A DNA stretch of 64,000 bases from Caenorhabditis remanei (GCF_010183535.1 NC_071329.1:13640001-13704000); one strand, 5' to 3'. Counted from the first letter of the stretch, positions 34,320 through 46,146 are shown. Notes: a model not told the origin generated them from the sequence alone. Numbers and translations are program-made.

Positions 34320-34625
34320 AAAGCGCACGCTTTTAACCAGACTCGCAAAAACTTGGCCCGACCCGGCCGATGATGTAGTTTGCCGGCCCGATTGGCCCGG
34401 ATTCAAAAAATGTGCACAATTTGTTCGCAAATTTTCAATGTTTTTTTTTTAATTTTCATAAAAACAGTCAAAACTCCTATGTACGCTTCAGGTTTATCGA
34501 TATTTGAAATAATAGGCGAAAACGCGACTTTTTTGCAAAAAATCCATAAAATTCAATCTTTAAAATTTTTCTACTGAGACCCGGGCCGGTGAAAAATTTC
34601 GAATGGACCCGGCCCAGCCCCGCCC
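34320..34625. repeat. GGCC-rich hAT-like MITE downstream of Sre-2
   Basis: GC-rich ends (GGCCCGACCCGGCCGATG and CCGGGCCGG...CCCGGCCCAGCCC) surround an AT-rich middle. The same element follows the second Sre copy at about 54200-54500. It is a relative of 41462-41771 and 43537-43841. Confidence 0.6.
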
Positions 34626-34984
34626 GTTTAACTTGACTACCGTAATTCTTAAAGGCGCAATGCCCAATCGTTCAAAAACATCCTGCAACGATTGTGTTAT
34701 TGTAACGATTTATTTTTTTTTTCTCGCTTTGCTTGTTTTAATTTTCGACTTATTTTCGTCTAACATTCTAAGTAATAACTCTTTTATTTCATTTCGTTTC
34801 AATTTATATGTAGAAAATTCACTTAACATTTCATAATACATTACTCTCAAAAAATTTGCGTCCCGATAATTAGTTCCTTCGTTGTTGTTGTTTTTTTCTG
34901 TGTCATCAAAGTTATGTTTTCACCATCTCAGTTTAAATAATTCCTACTAATTTTAAAGTATTCCTTTCTGATTTTCGTTTCAGT

Positions 34985-36204
34985 ATGCAAGCGGAAACGT
35001 CTAACGAGCTCTATCTGGAAAGGTTACGAGCAATCGAAGAAAAAATCATGAAAATGAAAGAACACACAAAAGAAACAGACTTGCAGCGACTTGTTCAAGC
35101 CGAAGAAATTGAAGATTTGAAGAAAAAAGTGATAAATCAGGAGTGGAGAGATGGAATCTTTCGAAAAGAGATTGAAAAAATGAAATCGGATGCTCAAAAA
35201 CAACAAGAGTCGCAGGTTGAAACGGCTGGAATTCGAGCCGAACCAGCTTTCAGAGAAGCTTTCAAAGAGATACAAAAACAAGTTAAAACTTTCGGAGAAA
35301 GTGTTGTCGAAGAGATTCATCTTATCCGTGGAAAATTGGAAGCGGTTGAAAAAGAACAGGATAATCAGAGAGAAATGGTTTATAAAGCAGATTTCTTTCT
35401 CGCGAACTTCAATTTCCATTTCAGATCCAAGCTATAAGAGAAAATAATAATCCCCCAAGAACTGATTATTCGCGATTCATTCAAATGGCACCAAACCCTT
35501 TGATGCAAATCGTTCAAGATGCGTATCCAGGTTTATTCAATAGTAGAAATAGTTGTATTACGGTTGGAGAGTTGGATAAGAGATGTGGCGCTATTCAGGG
35601 AACAATTAATGGAATTTATCAAATGGTTTACAGCATCAAAAGCGAGGTAATGAGTGCGAAACCCATTTTCCTTATTTTTCTTTTGCGAAAGCTTCCGTTC
35701 TTGCAGCTCGACGCCATGGTCTATAAACAAACAAAGCTGGCGAACGGCTTGTGTCAATTCAAAGAAGAGCTTCATGATATTTCTCAGAACAGAACTGTTT
35801 CCTCTGTTTCCAGTCATTGCAACGAAGATGATATAACGAAAACGATTGTTGGAGAATGGAAACTGATTTCCGAAAAGAATTGTGAACAGTTCTGTACAAA
35901 AAACACTAATTATTCTCATGAAGTTCACTCGGATAACATCAAATTTGATTTAGAAGGCTTCAGACTTAATTCGTATTTCTTCAATGGTCAAATCTACACA
36001 TTCTTTACAAGCAAGATGCGCGGTGAACCCTCTGCTACAAGAACTCGGTGGTACATCGTAGACAATTCGATTGTGTCTGTTAATGTAGATCAGAAAACAC
36101 AGCTAGTCGAGTACTGCAAGCATTCTGTAAAAGGCGACAACCTGATGTTGATCAATCATATGTCTGGAATTGAGTGCACGCGAACTTATAAGAGAATTCA
36201 ATAA
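34985..36204 (+). CDS. Coiled-coil protein with C-terminal FABP-like domain (gene A)
   Basis: Three exons: 34985-35377, 35425-35646 and 35707-36204, giving 370 aa. A TTTCAG acceptor lies directly before the ATG. Residues 1-130 are charged with heptad-like spacing, a predicted coiled coil. Residues 252-370 resemble an intracellular lipid-binding (FABP/lbp) beta-barrel: IVGEWKLISEKNCEQF at the start, like the family's GxWKLxxSxNFDxY signature, and GIECTRTYKRIQ at the end, holding the Arg-x-Tyr that binds the fatty-acid carboxylate in FABPs. Its middle part is too divergent to align by eye. Function is inferred only: a possible lipid-binding module on an oligomerising stalk. No signal peptide or membrane segment is seen. 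Intron 2 is 60 bases, in frame and stop-free. The gene is absent from the second block at 52.8-57.7 kb. Confidence 0.8.
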
Positions 36205-36214
36205 GTTATCTCTC

Positions 36215-36465
36215 GTATTCTATCTGTTTCTTACTTGTTACTTTTCTCCTGATTTGTATTTTTCTAGTGTTATCGATAATTAATTACCTCGCCCTCTCAA
36301 TAACTGTAAAATAACCTCCTTGTTGAAATCTTGACTACCCCTGAACAATAAATTTACTGCCCCGTTATTAACTCTTCCCATTACGAAATAAGGGTTTTGT
36401 TCCCTGTTTTCAATATTTTATACTTTTTTAACACGGAGTAGAGCTAATTACTACAGGTATAGTTT
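36215..36465. repeat. 3' flank of gene A, repeated at 39685-39950
   Basis: ATTCTATCTGTTTCTTACTTGTTAC through GAGTAGAGCTAATTACTACAGGTA recurs in direct orientation about 480 bases after gene B. This marks a tandem duplication older than the large block duplication. The interval 36470-36985 after it is AT-rich and non-coding. Confidence 0.7.
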
Positions 36466-36996
36466 AAAAAAAACGCAGTCAGACCGAAGTCTTGAAAATT
36501 TTTTAAATTTGAGGTCAAATGTAGGTCTACTTTTTATCGCCACAGTTTTGATCTATGGTAACTTTAAAAAATGGTTTTAGACTGGCAGTTTTGTCGGCAT
36601 TGACTTTTTTCGCCCATAATCGGTATTTCCTTGAAAAATTGCGATTTTTGACGGTTTTTAGCAGGAAAAACTAAAAAAGATCTGTGAGAAATCAGCTGAA
36701 ATTGACTAAAATCGCGCTAAAATCCTTTTTTTCATTAAAAATTGCTTTTTACCGTTTTTAGCTGCGAAAGACTTGAAAATTCGATAGAAAATCGGCTGAA
36801 ATTGGCTGTAATCCCACGAAACAACTTTTAAAAAACTTTTGCTGACTTTTTTTGCTGAAAACCACGGTTTTTGTTTGTTCCGGTGATTTGAAACGGTAAT
36901 CGCCCGAAAATCGCTTTTTCTAGTGCTTCATAGAAGAATATTTATCATTTTCGTACCAGCCGACGTCAGTTAAATTTAACATTTTTCAGTAACACC

Positions 36997-39198
36997 ATGA
37001 GTCGCCATAAGTATATAGACTACATACGAGAAAAGTTTGCAAAAATAGAGAATAATATTGCTGAAATGGACTATCGTTGCAATATGTACGAAAGAAAAGT
37101 AGAAGAGAACCGAATCACGGAAGAAAGAGACGTCGAACATGTGAGGAAATGCATAATGGATCAGGAATGGAGAGATGACACGTTTCGAATGAGTTTAAAG
37201 AAATTGGAGAACCGGTTGAAGAACGAGACGGATAAAGTGAGTATAACTAAATAATCTATCTATACATTTTCTCTAAATTCAGATAGAATCGGAGAAAAGC
37301 GAGCAGCAAGCAATGATGAACTCAGTTAATGCTGAACTTCGATCAATTCGTGAAGATTTCTCTAGTTTTAAAAACTTGTTTTATGAAAGTTATATGATGA
37401 ATCTCGAAAAAATCGATGAAAACGTTTATGAGAAGTTTCGATGTCTGGAAACCAGTGTTGAGGAACTCAGAATCAAAAGCCGGAACGATTACAGCAATGT
37501 TTCTTTAGAGAATAATTCCGTCGACTACTACTATTTTGATAACGAGATGAAAGCTATATCTGAATGGATTACGAACCAAGAGTTGAGAGGCGAAGAAGTT
37601 CGAGAAGAACTCGAAGAATTAAGATTGGAAATCGAGAATCACAAAGAAGATATGATTTCAATTAAATACGAACAACGCTCAGATTCGCGAAATCTTAATT
37701 CTGAAATTGAAGCGATCTGTGATACAGTTGCAGATATACATAATCAGAATGAAAGCGATATGACTGTTCAAGAGAAATTCAATGAAGATGTGAAAAGTGA
37801 TCTCAATAAAATCGGTGATTTCATTAAGCAGATGAATAAAAAACAACAGGAATTCGAGAAATCTGTCAACTTGAACGGATGTTCGGGATGTTCAGAAATT
37901 GAAGAAATGAGAGAGTGTTTGATGAGGCAACTGGCTGATAACCGAGAAATGAATCGAGCGATCGACGAACTTCGAAATGAAATGAGAAGTCAAAAAGAGC
38001 TGGTTTCAGACATTCTCTTTCTTTCATTTCTCATTTCTTTTTTCAGACCGAAGCAGTTAAAATAAAACAAGAGCTGTTCAATCAATCGGTACCGCTGGAA
38101 GTGAGATCTCTTCGTAAAGAAGTCGAAGAAAGTCGGAGAATCGGAAACCATGCAGTTGCAGAACTTTTTGCGATTCATTTGGAAATGGACGAATTGAAAC
38201 AAAAACACGAGAAAGAAATTGAAAAAGTAGGGATTCTGAGATAACGAAATAGCAAGCATTCGATTTCAGCTGGAATCCGAAAATATTCAACAACAAAATC
38301 TCATCGATTCGCTTCGTTCGGAAATTAAAAGTCTAAATGAAGACTATTCGCAATTCGACGAAAAAATTCGTGACGAGTTTCACTATCATCGCAGCGATTT
38401 GAAAAAACTTAGCAGTACATGTGACCAGGGACTCAAAGAGAGCTTGTTCGTCGATGAAAACTCGAATTTGTCGAAAGAAAAGGTAGAAATTTGCACTTTT
38501 TCTCTATCGGGATATAGTTTTTAACTTTACAGATCACTCTGAAAAACACGTCATCTAAAATAGAGAGCACGATTGATGATCTTCGCAATGAAATCAAAGA
38601 GATTTTTGACAAGTTGCAGACTATTAATCAAGAGGTTCTATAATTATTTTCTTTGAAACAATCAGAAATACTATTTTTCAGGTCGAATCGATTCAAAACT
38701 TTCAAAAGGGAAAATTCAACGGACTAGCGGTTGTCATCAACGATATATTAGAGAGGATTCAACACGATTCTTTCGAAAATTTTCAAATGCTTGAATTCGC
38801 AAATAATCGGCCAATTCAGGAAAAAAATCATAGGAGAATGGAGACTTTCCGGATCAAAAAATGTGGATGAATTCGTCGAAAGAAACCAGGCATACCCACA
38901 TGAAGTATATAAAGAGAACGCGAAATTCGCTGTGGATGGAGACTGGTTCAGATCTTATTTCTACAATGGCAAAGAGTTTGTTCGAATGAAACGGAAGAGA
39001 CTCGGCATTCTGGAAAGCAATATAAACTTTTGTTTCATTGAGAATAATCATATTAAATCGGTCGAATTTCATGGAGTTGACAATAAAGTCACTGAAAATG
39101 CGGAGAGATGTTCGAGATACATGGTGGATGATCAGCTTGTTGTCGTTAACAGAATGGGAGGAATCGTCTGTAAACGCGTTTATGACAAAATCAAATGA
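36997..39198 (+). pseudogene. Coiled-coil/FABP-like gene B, frameshifted copy
   Basis: Six exons match gene B' (54998-57200) almost base for base: 36997-37236, 37283-38002, 38047-38226, 38270-38482, 38533-38634 and 38682-39198. The first five give about 485 residues of predicted coiled coil (many Glu, Lys, Arg and Leu in heptad-like runs). Exon 6 should join these to the FABP-like domain (GEWRLSGSKNVDEF ... VVNRMGGIVCKRVYDKIK). A run of seven A at 38821-38827 replaces GGAAA of the sister copy and adds one base, shifting the frame just before the domain. If real, the protein loses the FABP-like domain; the domain frame itself is still open from 38791. An assembly error in a homopolymer is the main alternative. 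Confidence 0.75.
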
Positions 39199-40429
39199 TG
39201 ATTTCATTTCATGTTAATAGCAGTCCACCCCTCTTTCAACTGAGACACACCGCAAACGTTTTTCAAAGTAATTTTTTCAAATTGTTATGAAAAACAGCGA
39301 TAATAGGTCAAAAACTGTGAAAATATGTGTCGCGCGAGAACAAACTCTGCGTCTCTCGCCGATACTCTCTCATTTGCGGTGGAGCGCAGTTGTAAGTGGG
39401 GTGGACTGCTAATATCAAAAGTTAATTGCTATCAAATGTGTGCTGTTTTATAATTCTGTTCCATACCCTCCCGCCCCCATCTCATATACCTCTCGCTTTC
39501 ATTCATGTTTGTTCAAGTTTTACCACACGTTCATGTTTATTCATTCCCTAATTTTCTATTGCATGCTTCTTTCCATTTGATATGTTGAATTTGTTTTATC
39601 ACAGTGACTGCTATTAATTTAGTAACAATTCTCTAACACGAATTTTCTTCTTTTTTCTCTCTTATTTCCATTTCTAAGTTATTATTTCTATCTGTTTCTT
39701 ACTTGTTACTTTTCTCTTGATTTGTATTTTCCTAGTGTTATTGATAACTAATTAACATTGTCTTGGTCTCCCAATTACTATAAAATAATCTTCTTTTTGA
39801 AATCTTGACTACCCCCGAGCAATAAACTTACTGTCCCATTACCTTCTCCCCATTACGAAATTAGGGTATTGTCCCGTTTTCAATATTTTATTCTTGTTTT
39901 AAAACTCCGAGTAGAGCTGATTGCTACAGGTAACGAACACTCTTCAGGTATAGTAGAACACGTGTCCAGACATAAGTAGATAAAGACATTTTCTTCAAAT
40001 CGCTGAACTGGACTGTTTTTTCTGCTGAATTTTCCAACTTTGTATTTTGACGAGTAACTTTTAAAAGTCTAGCATAATGCAAGATCGTCTCGCCCTAAAC
40101 CAGAGTGTGGGGGCGACAGACGCAGTTTTTGTTTTTGGAGCGGCACTGATTATATAACCGTCTTTCTTCAATGCTTTTGATTGTCTCCTAGTTCATATGT
40201 GCAAGTGACCCGTCCCGTCAAATTGAAATGGACGTTTAGTTAGGTATTTTCAAAGTTAAAAATTAGGAAAATTATCAAAAATCAAAGAAAGTCGGTGAAA
40301 GTTAGTACTTAAAATAACTGCGTCTATCGCTCTTGTTTACAGTGGCAATTGTAAGAATGAATGGGATGCTACTCTCTTACATAACTTGCTTTAAGCTCTA
40401 TCAAATCACTCGAAACTGTTGTTTCCAGA
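39199..40429. other. Intergenic: MITE variant and duplicated 3' flank
   Basis: 39215-39415 is a longer variant of the TTAGCTCGGCACAG MITE (GCAGTCCACCCC...GGGGTGGACTGC ends), repeated after B' at 57220-57415. 39420-39650 matches 57419-57680 (end of the duplicated block). 39685-39950 repeats the 3' flank of gene A. A GTTTCCAG acceptor lies immediately before the HINT gene start at 40430. Confidence 0.6.
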
Positions 40430-42990
40430 ATGCCGTTACCAGCCAATTCTACAATGGTGTATATTCATGAAACGGAATCGAATCGAAGATTTATGGTGTC
40501 GCTTGATTTGGATAGTACACTAAATGGAAACCGCGAAAAAGTTTGTTAATTCACTTTCCCCTCAATTCTGATTTCCAATTTAACAGATTTCTGAAACATT
40601 CTTGACTACGTGGAATGAAAATGTCCTTAATTACAATTTGCGTTATTACAATTATTTGGGGGTCAATAAAGGAGACGTACAATTGAGAAATTTGAGAATT
40701 GATGGAGGAGTCTATGTGAAGCTAATCGTAGATTGGCCGGAAGATAAAAAACCCGCTTATAACGAGGATTCCTCATCGGATGGTACAACTGCCGGGACCC
40801 CATCAGATGGCGACATGGATCCTAATGAGGTGAGCTCGAATACTTCAAAAAATCACTGGATCAGCGACATATGTCCAATAAAACAATTTTAGGAAGGAAC
40901 AACTAATAAGAATAGGAAAAGAAAACTGGTGACTTCTGATGAAGACAATGATTTGGTGAGAAAAAGAGCTCGGAGGGACTGTACAGAGGACGTCGAGCAA
41001 TTCAATCATGATGCAGGTCATATGGTTGTTGGCGCGGCTGTTCAGCTCGAAACCGCGAATATTCTGGAAATTTTCTCTTCGGATACAAACAAACGTGACG
41101 TCATATTCGAAGATTCCCAGGTGAGAGAGTGATAATAGTAGAAAACTAGAAGAAAAAGTTGAGACTTCTCAAGCACAAAAAGCCGTTTCTCATCATTTTA
41201 TACTGTGAATTCGAAAAACATCCGCATGAAAACAGTGAAAAAAGTTCTGTATTTATTCAAAATTTCTTGTCTCAATTTTCTTATTTATTGGTTCATTACA
41301 GACAGTGGCATTCTACAAAGACTCTTCTCCCGACTCGGTTCATTATGTGGTGGTTCCAAAACGACGTGTGAATATGCTCCAGAATGCGGAAAAGACGGAA
41401 TTCCTTGGGAATTTATTGATCGTGGCCACAAAAGTGAGGGAAACCCTGAAGTAAACGGGAGCATACTTGCAACGGGCCGGGCCGGGCCGATTTGAGAATT
41501 TTCACCGGCCCGGGTCACAGTACAAAAATTTGAATTTTTTTGAAATTTTTTTGATTTTTTCGCAAAAAAGTCGAATTTTCGACTATGTTTTTACATATCG
41601 ATAAAACTCAAGTGTACATAGGATTTTTGACTATTTTTGATGAAAATTTCAAAAAATTTCGAAAAATTTTGTGAAAAAATTGTGCTCATTTTTTGACTCC
41701 GGGCCGGCAACTTTCTCTACCGGCCCGGGCCGACGGGCCGAGCCGGGCCGGGCCGATATTTTGCAAGTATGAACGGGAGGGAATTGAGAGATAGGTCGAT
41801 TGAACTGGGAAATCTAGGAAATTCATTGGATATCGGCAAATCTCTGAGTTTGCAGAAAATGTTTGGAATGAAAGTACACGATACGAAATGCTATAGACAG
41901 TCGTGAGAACAATAATTCAGAATGTCGATAACAGTTGATCAAATAAGTTGAAATTGAAGAACTATGTACTAACTAGGGAATGATCTCGACATAATTCAAG
42001 CTTTTGATAAAAGACCAACATGGTTGGATAGTTCGAAATCTGAGGATTTCAAAACTGTTTTTAAATTTTGCTAAACGCCTCTAGGGATCGAGAAAAATGA
42101 GCTCAAAGTTTGAGAACTGATTTCCATTTCTTAACCATAGGGAACATGAAAGTCTGACTTGAAGATTCATTCCTCTTTTCTTTTCCTCGTTTTCGCCTAA
42201 TTTTCAGCGGTGAGATGGCCGAGGGGTTAACAGGGAGGGCTAGTAATCAAGGAATGAAGGTTCGGTTCGTCTCCGTGGTTTTGTTTTATTTTCATTTTTT
42301 AGAGAATAAAACGTCTCGTTTTTTTGAATTGTCAAACACATTTCATGATGATTTTAGAGTTTTTATAACCGTAGAAGTCGAATTACACAATTTTTGCAAA
42401 AATTTTTTTTGAAAAATTTTTGAAAAGTGTTTGTATGGAATCTTCAAAAATGGTAGATAGGTCAACAATTGTTCAAAAATAGGTTTCTGTTAACAAACAA
42501 GATAATTTCAAGTGGAAACATCTAAAAGTTGACATTTCAACTGCATTCCTCTTTTCTTATGTTGGCCACCAAAAACCAAAACGACTGAAAATGTTCTCCA
42601 TCGTTCAAAACATATTTTGGTGCATTTTAATCCCGCAGAAATCTTTTTTTGGATGATTTAAGTAACTTCAAGGTTTCAATTTTTAGTACTGAAATCTCAC
42701 AAAAATTTAGTCTATTTTAGTATTTAGAAAGTTTCAGTAATGATGCTAAAATCACAAGAAATTGAGAAATTAACAGCTTTAAAGAATGTATCAAAACCTA
42801 CATAAATGTCACCCTGTGAAGTACGCTCTTTCTTACCCTCTTCATATTATCCCATTTTCCGGTTGCCAAAATGATCGACCTCGACGACTACAGAGTGGTA
42901 ATCAATAACGGAGAAGACGGTTGCTCATCTTCACTGCTTCTGCATCTTCATGTGGTTACCGGTGTACAAAGGGATTGGTCGATTAAATAA
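40430..42990 (+). CDS. HINT-type histidine-triad protein with N-terminal extension; possibly broken
   Basis: Five exons: 40430-40540, 40587-40829, 40893-41120, 41302-41433 and 42862-42990, giving 280 aa if all are joined. Residues from about 175 match HINT1 (nucleoside phosphoramidate hydrolase): IFEDSQTVAFYKDSSPDSVH, YVVVPKRRVNMLQNAE, VATK|VAK across the last junction, then YRVVINNGEDG. The triad H-x-H-x-H-V reads L-L-H-L-H-V: the first His is Leu, while the middle (catalytic) and third His remain. The N-terminal 175 residues (an unknown region plus an acidic and a KRKR-type basic stretch) are not part of HINT1. The last intron (41434-42861) ends in TTTTCCG instead of TTTTCAG. If it is not spliced, translation stops at 41452, before the triad. 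The intron also holds a hAT-type MITE. Confidence 0.75.
41462..41771. mobile_element. hAT-type MITE with perfect 8-base target duplication
   Basis: Terminal inverted repeats CATACTTGCAA / TTGCAAGTATG are flanked by AACGGGAG at both 41454-41461 and 41772-41779. GGGCCGGGCC blocks near both ends enclose an AT-rich middle. The 8-base duplication is typical of hAT elements. It is a clean insertion in the last intron of the HINT gene, directly after the read-through stop codon. Confidence 0.85.
42208..42285 (+). tRNA. tRNA-like relic (Ser/Leu type)
   Basis: GAGATGGCCGAGGGGTTAA matches a Pol III A box as in Ser/Leu tRNAs. A weak B-box-like GGTTCGGTTCG follows about 40 bases on, then T-rich sequence. 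The anticodon region (CTAGTAATC) and acceptor stem do not pair well, so it is probably a pseudogene or SINE head. Confidence 0.3.
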
Positions 42991-43536
42991 ATGCGTGCTT
43001 TCAATATTGTATTTATGACTCGTATATTACTAAAACTTGGCACACTCTCATATTATATGATTAAAATCGCGATGTGTGTGTGCCCACTAACTCCATACAT
43101 TATAGCTTTGAAGCTTAATTGATTGTTCTTGTAGCTATGAAATGAGTGTAAACCCCTATCCCATTTCGATAATTTTTCAGTTGTAATCGAAACAAAAGTA
43201 TTTTCTATTTAGTACTCTCCCTCGGATTTCTTCTTCTCCATATTATTTTTGTTGATTTTTCTTACTTTCACTTTAACCTCGGCCCAAACTGTTCCTGTAT
43301 GTGTAACACATGTGATATGTTTATCAAAAAAATCACAATGATATTATGTTTGGAGTTTGTATTTGATGTGCCTACTTAATCAAACGATCCTGATAATGTG
43401 TGGAAATTAATCTTGAATGGTACCATAATTGTACAGTTTTGCTTCTGACAGAATAAGGAACTTTGTCGTCACGGTTACCTTCACAAAAGTGATAAATTCT
43501 ACATAGGATGAGAATTTGCTAAAACATGGCCTTAGT

Positions 43537-43841
43537 CATGGTTGGGAAAATCCGGGCCGGGCCGACAGAAAAATGTTTTTGATTTTTTTTGCAAAAAAAT
43601 CCATTTTTTTTAAAAATCTATTTTCCAAATCCAGGTCTATGCATTTCTAAAACAAAATTTCAAAAAAAAATTTCGACTATGTTTTAGAACATCGGTAAAA
43701 GCCTTAGCGTGCGAGAAATTTTGAGAATTTTGACTTCTTTAAAAATAAAATTTTGCAGAAGTTTGTGAAAAAATGGTGCACATTTTTTGAATCCGGGCCG
43801 GAAGAATTTTTGTCAGCCCGGCCCGGAATTTCCCAACCCTG
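43537..43841. mobile_element. hAT-type GGCC-rich MITE with near-perfect 8-base duplication
   Basis: Ends CATGGTTGGGAAA and TTTCCCAACCCTG, with flanks GCCTTAGT (43529-43536) and GTCTTAGT (43842-43849), 7 of 8 bases identical. GGGCCGGGCCG and GCCCGGCCCGG lie just inside the ends. Confidence 0.7.
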
Positions 43842-43860
43842 GTCTTAGTCACCAATATTC

Positions 43861-44890
43861 AGAAGAGGGAGGTGGCATCGCCGCCGATCATTCAAAAGTT
43901 GAAATTGATTATTGAACACAGCACCCTACGCCTCCAATGCGCCAGAGAGGAGCTGCTTTTTGTGCGTCAGAAATGCCGTTGGCGCGTAAGGCGTGCATAC
44001 CGTAAATTTAACATGTTCATAATTCGAAAATCATATTTTCGTCTAAAATTTCTGTAAAAAGTGATTAAGTTCGTAAAAATTGATAAATTTATTGAAATAG
44101 ACGTTCAACGGAAATGAAAAAACACTGGATTTCGGGAGAAAGTACGATAAATAAAGAGAAAGAGATAAATCCGAGTAAATGAATTCTTCTTTTTTCCAAT
44201 TGTGAACAAAAAACGTCGTTGTTTCTTCCAGCATGCCGTTCGTTGTGGAAATAACCTGAAAGAATATTCGGCGGCGAAGTATTTTCTGAAATTCTCCAAC
44301 TAACCGCTTGTTTCGATATGTCTGACGGGAAATATCTGGAAAATTAAATATTTTTAAAACTATTGAAGAGTTTTTTTAAAGTTTTAAATTAATAAAATAG
44401 AGAAGAAACGCAATAAATTTCATAATAAAGGCAAAAATTCAAAAAAATAAAATGCTGAAATACGAGAAACACTGAGTAAAAACGAGAGACGCAGAGACAC
44501 CGCTAAAGCGCCAATGCACGCATAGTACGCCTTGTTGACAGATCGACGTCACAAAGCTCCCCAGGATTTTGGAAGTGTAGGGACCAGTGATTGAAAGATT
44601 ACCCGAATTTTGGGGAGAGAAAAAGAAGAGTTATCGAGTTCCAGTTTTTCTGTAAGATAATTTTGAAATAATTCTTCTGTAAGATTAAAAAAAGGAAAAA
44701 ATGAAGTTCCAGTTGATGTAATAAAAACCGCTAATATTGAAATCCAAATTCCATCAGGTCATTGAGAAATATCGTGAATTCTTATCAGATATGAATCGAT
44801 TTCTCAATTGTGTTCTGCCGGAACGGACTGCTCAGCTAACAAAGGCTACCAACAAGAAAAAGAAAGGTTATAGGCTATATTCCATCTAGA
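43861..44890 (+). CDS. Exon-like tracts of an unrecognised gene
   Basis: An ATATTCAG acceptor at 43860 opens a 43-codon frame (REVASPPIIQKLKLII..., Leu-rich and amphipathic) to a GTAAGG donor near 43989. A TTCTTCCAG acceptor near 44230 opens in the matching phase a 23-codon end (HAVRCGNNLKEY...) with a stop near 44303. A third tract after CATCAG near 44756 encodes EKYREFLSDMNRF...NKKKK and meets a GTTATAGG donor. No start exon was found and the family is unknown. It could be a decayed gene. Confidence 0.25.
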
Positions 44891-44933
44891 AGTAAGTGAG
44901 AGAGTTCTGTGACTTCAATTGTTTCAACCATTA

Positions 44934-45585
44934 GAAACGCCGCAGGCGCCAAGGCTGTCGCACGGCCGGCCGTGGTCGGCCCCCGACCCCCGACCCACAC
45001 TTCGACCCCCACTCCTGCCAAAACTTTTTCGTTTTTTGTTTTTGAGTTTTTGGTACCTTCGATCCCTACTGCTGCCCAACCTTTTTGTTTTCTGGTTAAA
45101 AGCCTTTTTTAGTCCGTATGCATTTTTATCTAAGGAATTGAATGAATGTGATAAAAAATCTGTTTATATTTGACACATGCATTTTGATTCAGAGCTTTTT
45201 CGGAAAGGGTAGTTCTGAAAAAAAAACACTTGTAATCTAGAGCTGATTAAAAATGTTTTTCGGCTCTGAAATGGATAAGTTATGGTAGACATACCAAGTT
45301 TATTGGTAGACTTTTTGCCACTGAAATACAAAAAAAACTATAAAATGAAAGGTGGGGTTGAGCCCTGGTGGTCAAATTGGTACCAAAAAATCAAACACAA
45401 AAACAAAAAGTGTTGGCACGAGTGGGGATCGAACCCTGGTTGTTAGATTGGTACGAAATGTCAAAAGTATATCCAGTCATCTTTTCAGTTGATATGCTAG
45501 AAAGCCGCGGCTTTTTGAGATTTTCAAGCAAAAACCGCGGCCTCTGCCGGCCACGATTTCTGACAGCCTTGGCAGGCGCTGTAAA
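44934..45585. repeat. Imperfect inverted repeat with a tRNA-like segment
   Basis: GGCGCCAAGGCTGTC near 44945 is matched inverted by GACAGCCTTGGCAGGCGC near 45563. TTTTTGGTACC near 45045 is matched by GGTACCAAAAAAT near 45380. The right arm keeps an extra segment that, on the minus strand, reads AGGGTTCGATCCCC (a Pol III B box). The GC-rich left arm (CCCCGACCCCCGACCC) is a simple repeat. No coding role is seen; the ORFs in both directions are products of the symmetry. Confidence 0.55.
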
Positions 45586-46146
45586 ATTGGGAACGGTGGT
45601 GTTGCGAAGGGTGGTGTAGCCGTAGGCTGCGTCAACCGACTGGTACAAATATATTTGTGAAGATATAACATTTAGATATACGAGAGACATTATGGTATTT
45701 TACCAGATGTTAACGTTTTTCAAATTCAAATCTTTAATACTGAGCTTGTTTTGAGAGGGACTTAAAAAGTATCTTTATGACTTGTTATGTTATTTATGCC
45801 TGAAAGGTAAAAAACATTTTTGTTCATAACACTGTCGAATTAAACTTTGAAGTTCAATCGCTCATATAATCATTGAAGTTTAATCGCTCATAGCTCTTTC
45901 AAAACTGTAGGAAGTAGATTCAAACTTTGCGAACGTAGCGTTAAACATAACTTGATAGTTATTTATTTTTGAAGGTCATCTAAGACGTTCACAGACGAGA
46001 CGCAAAACTGACACGAAACGCCGACACCTGACCGACACGCTACGCCGACACGCTACGCAGTCAACTATTATAATTGATCGCACCGGTTGCTACTCACTCC
46101 CGTCTGTTTTTCTCGTGTGTTTCATAATATTCTGAATTACTTAAAA

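Noticed and set aside
35024..39207. Long minus-strand ORFs opposite genes A and B (Phe/Ser/Leu-rich)
   Set aside because: Antisense shadows of Glu/Lys-rich coiled-coil coding sequence.
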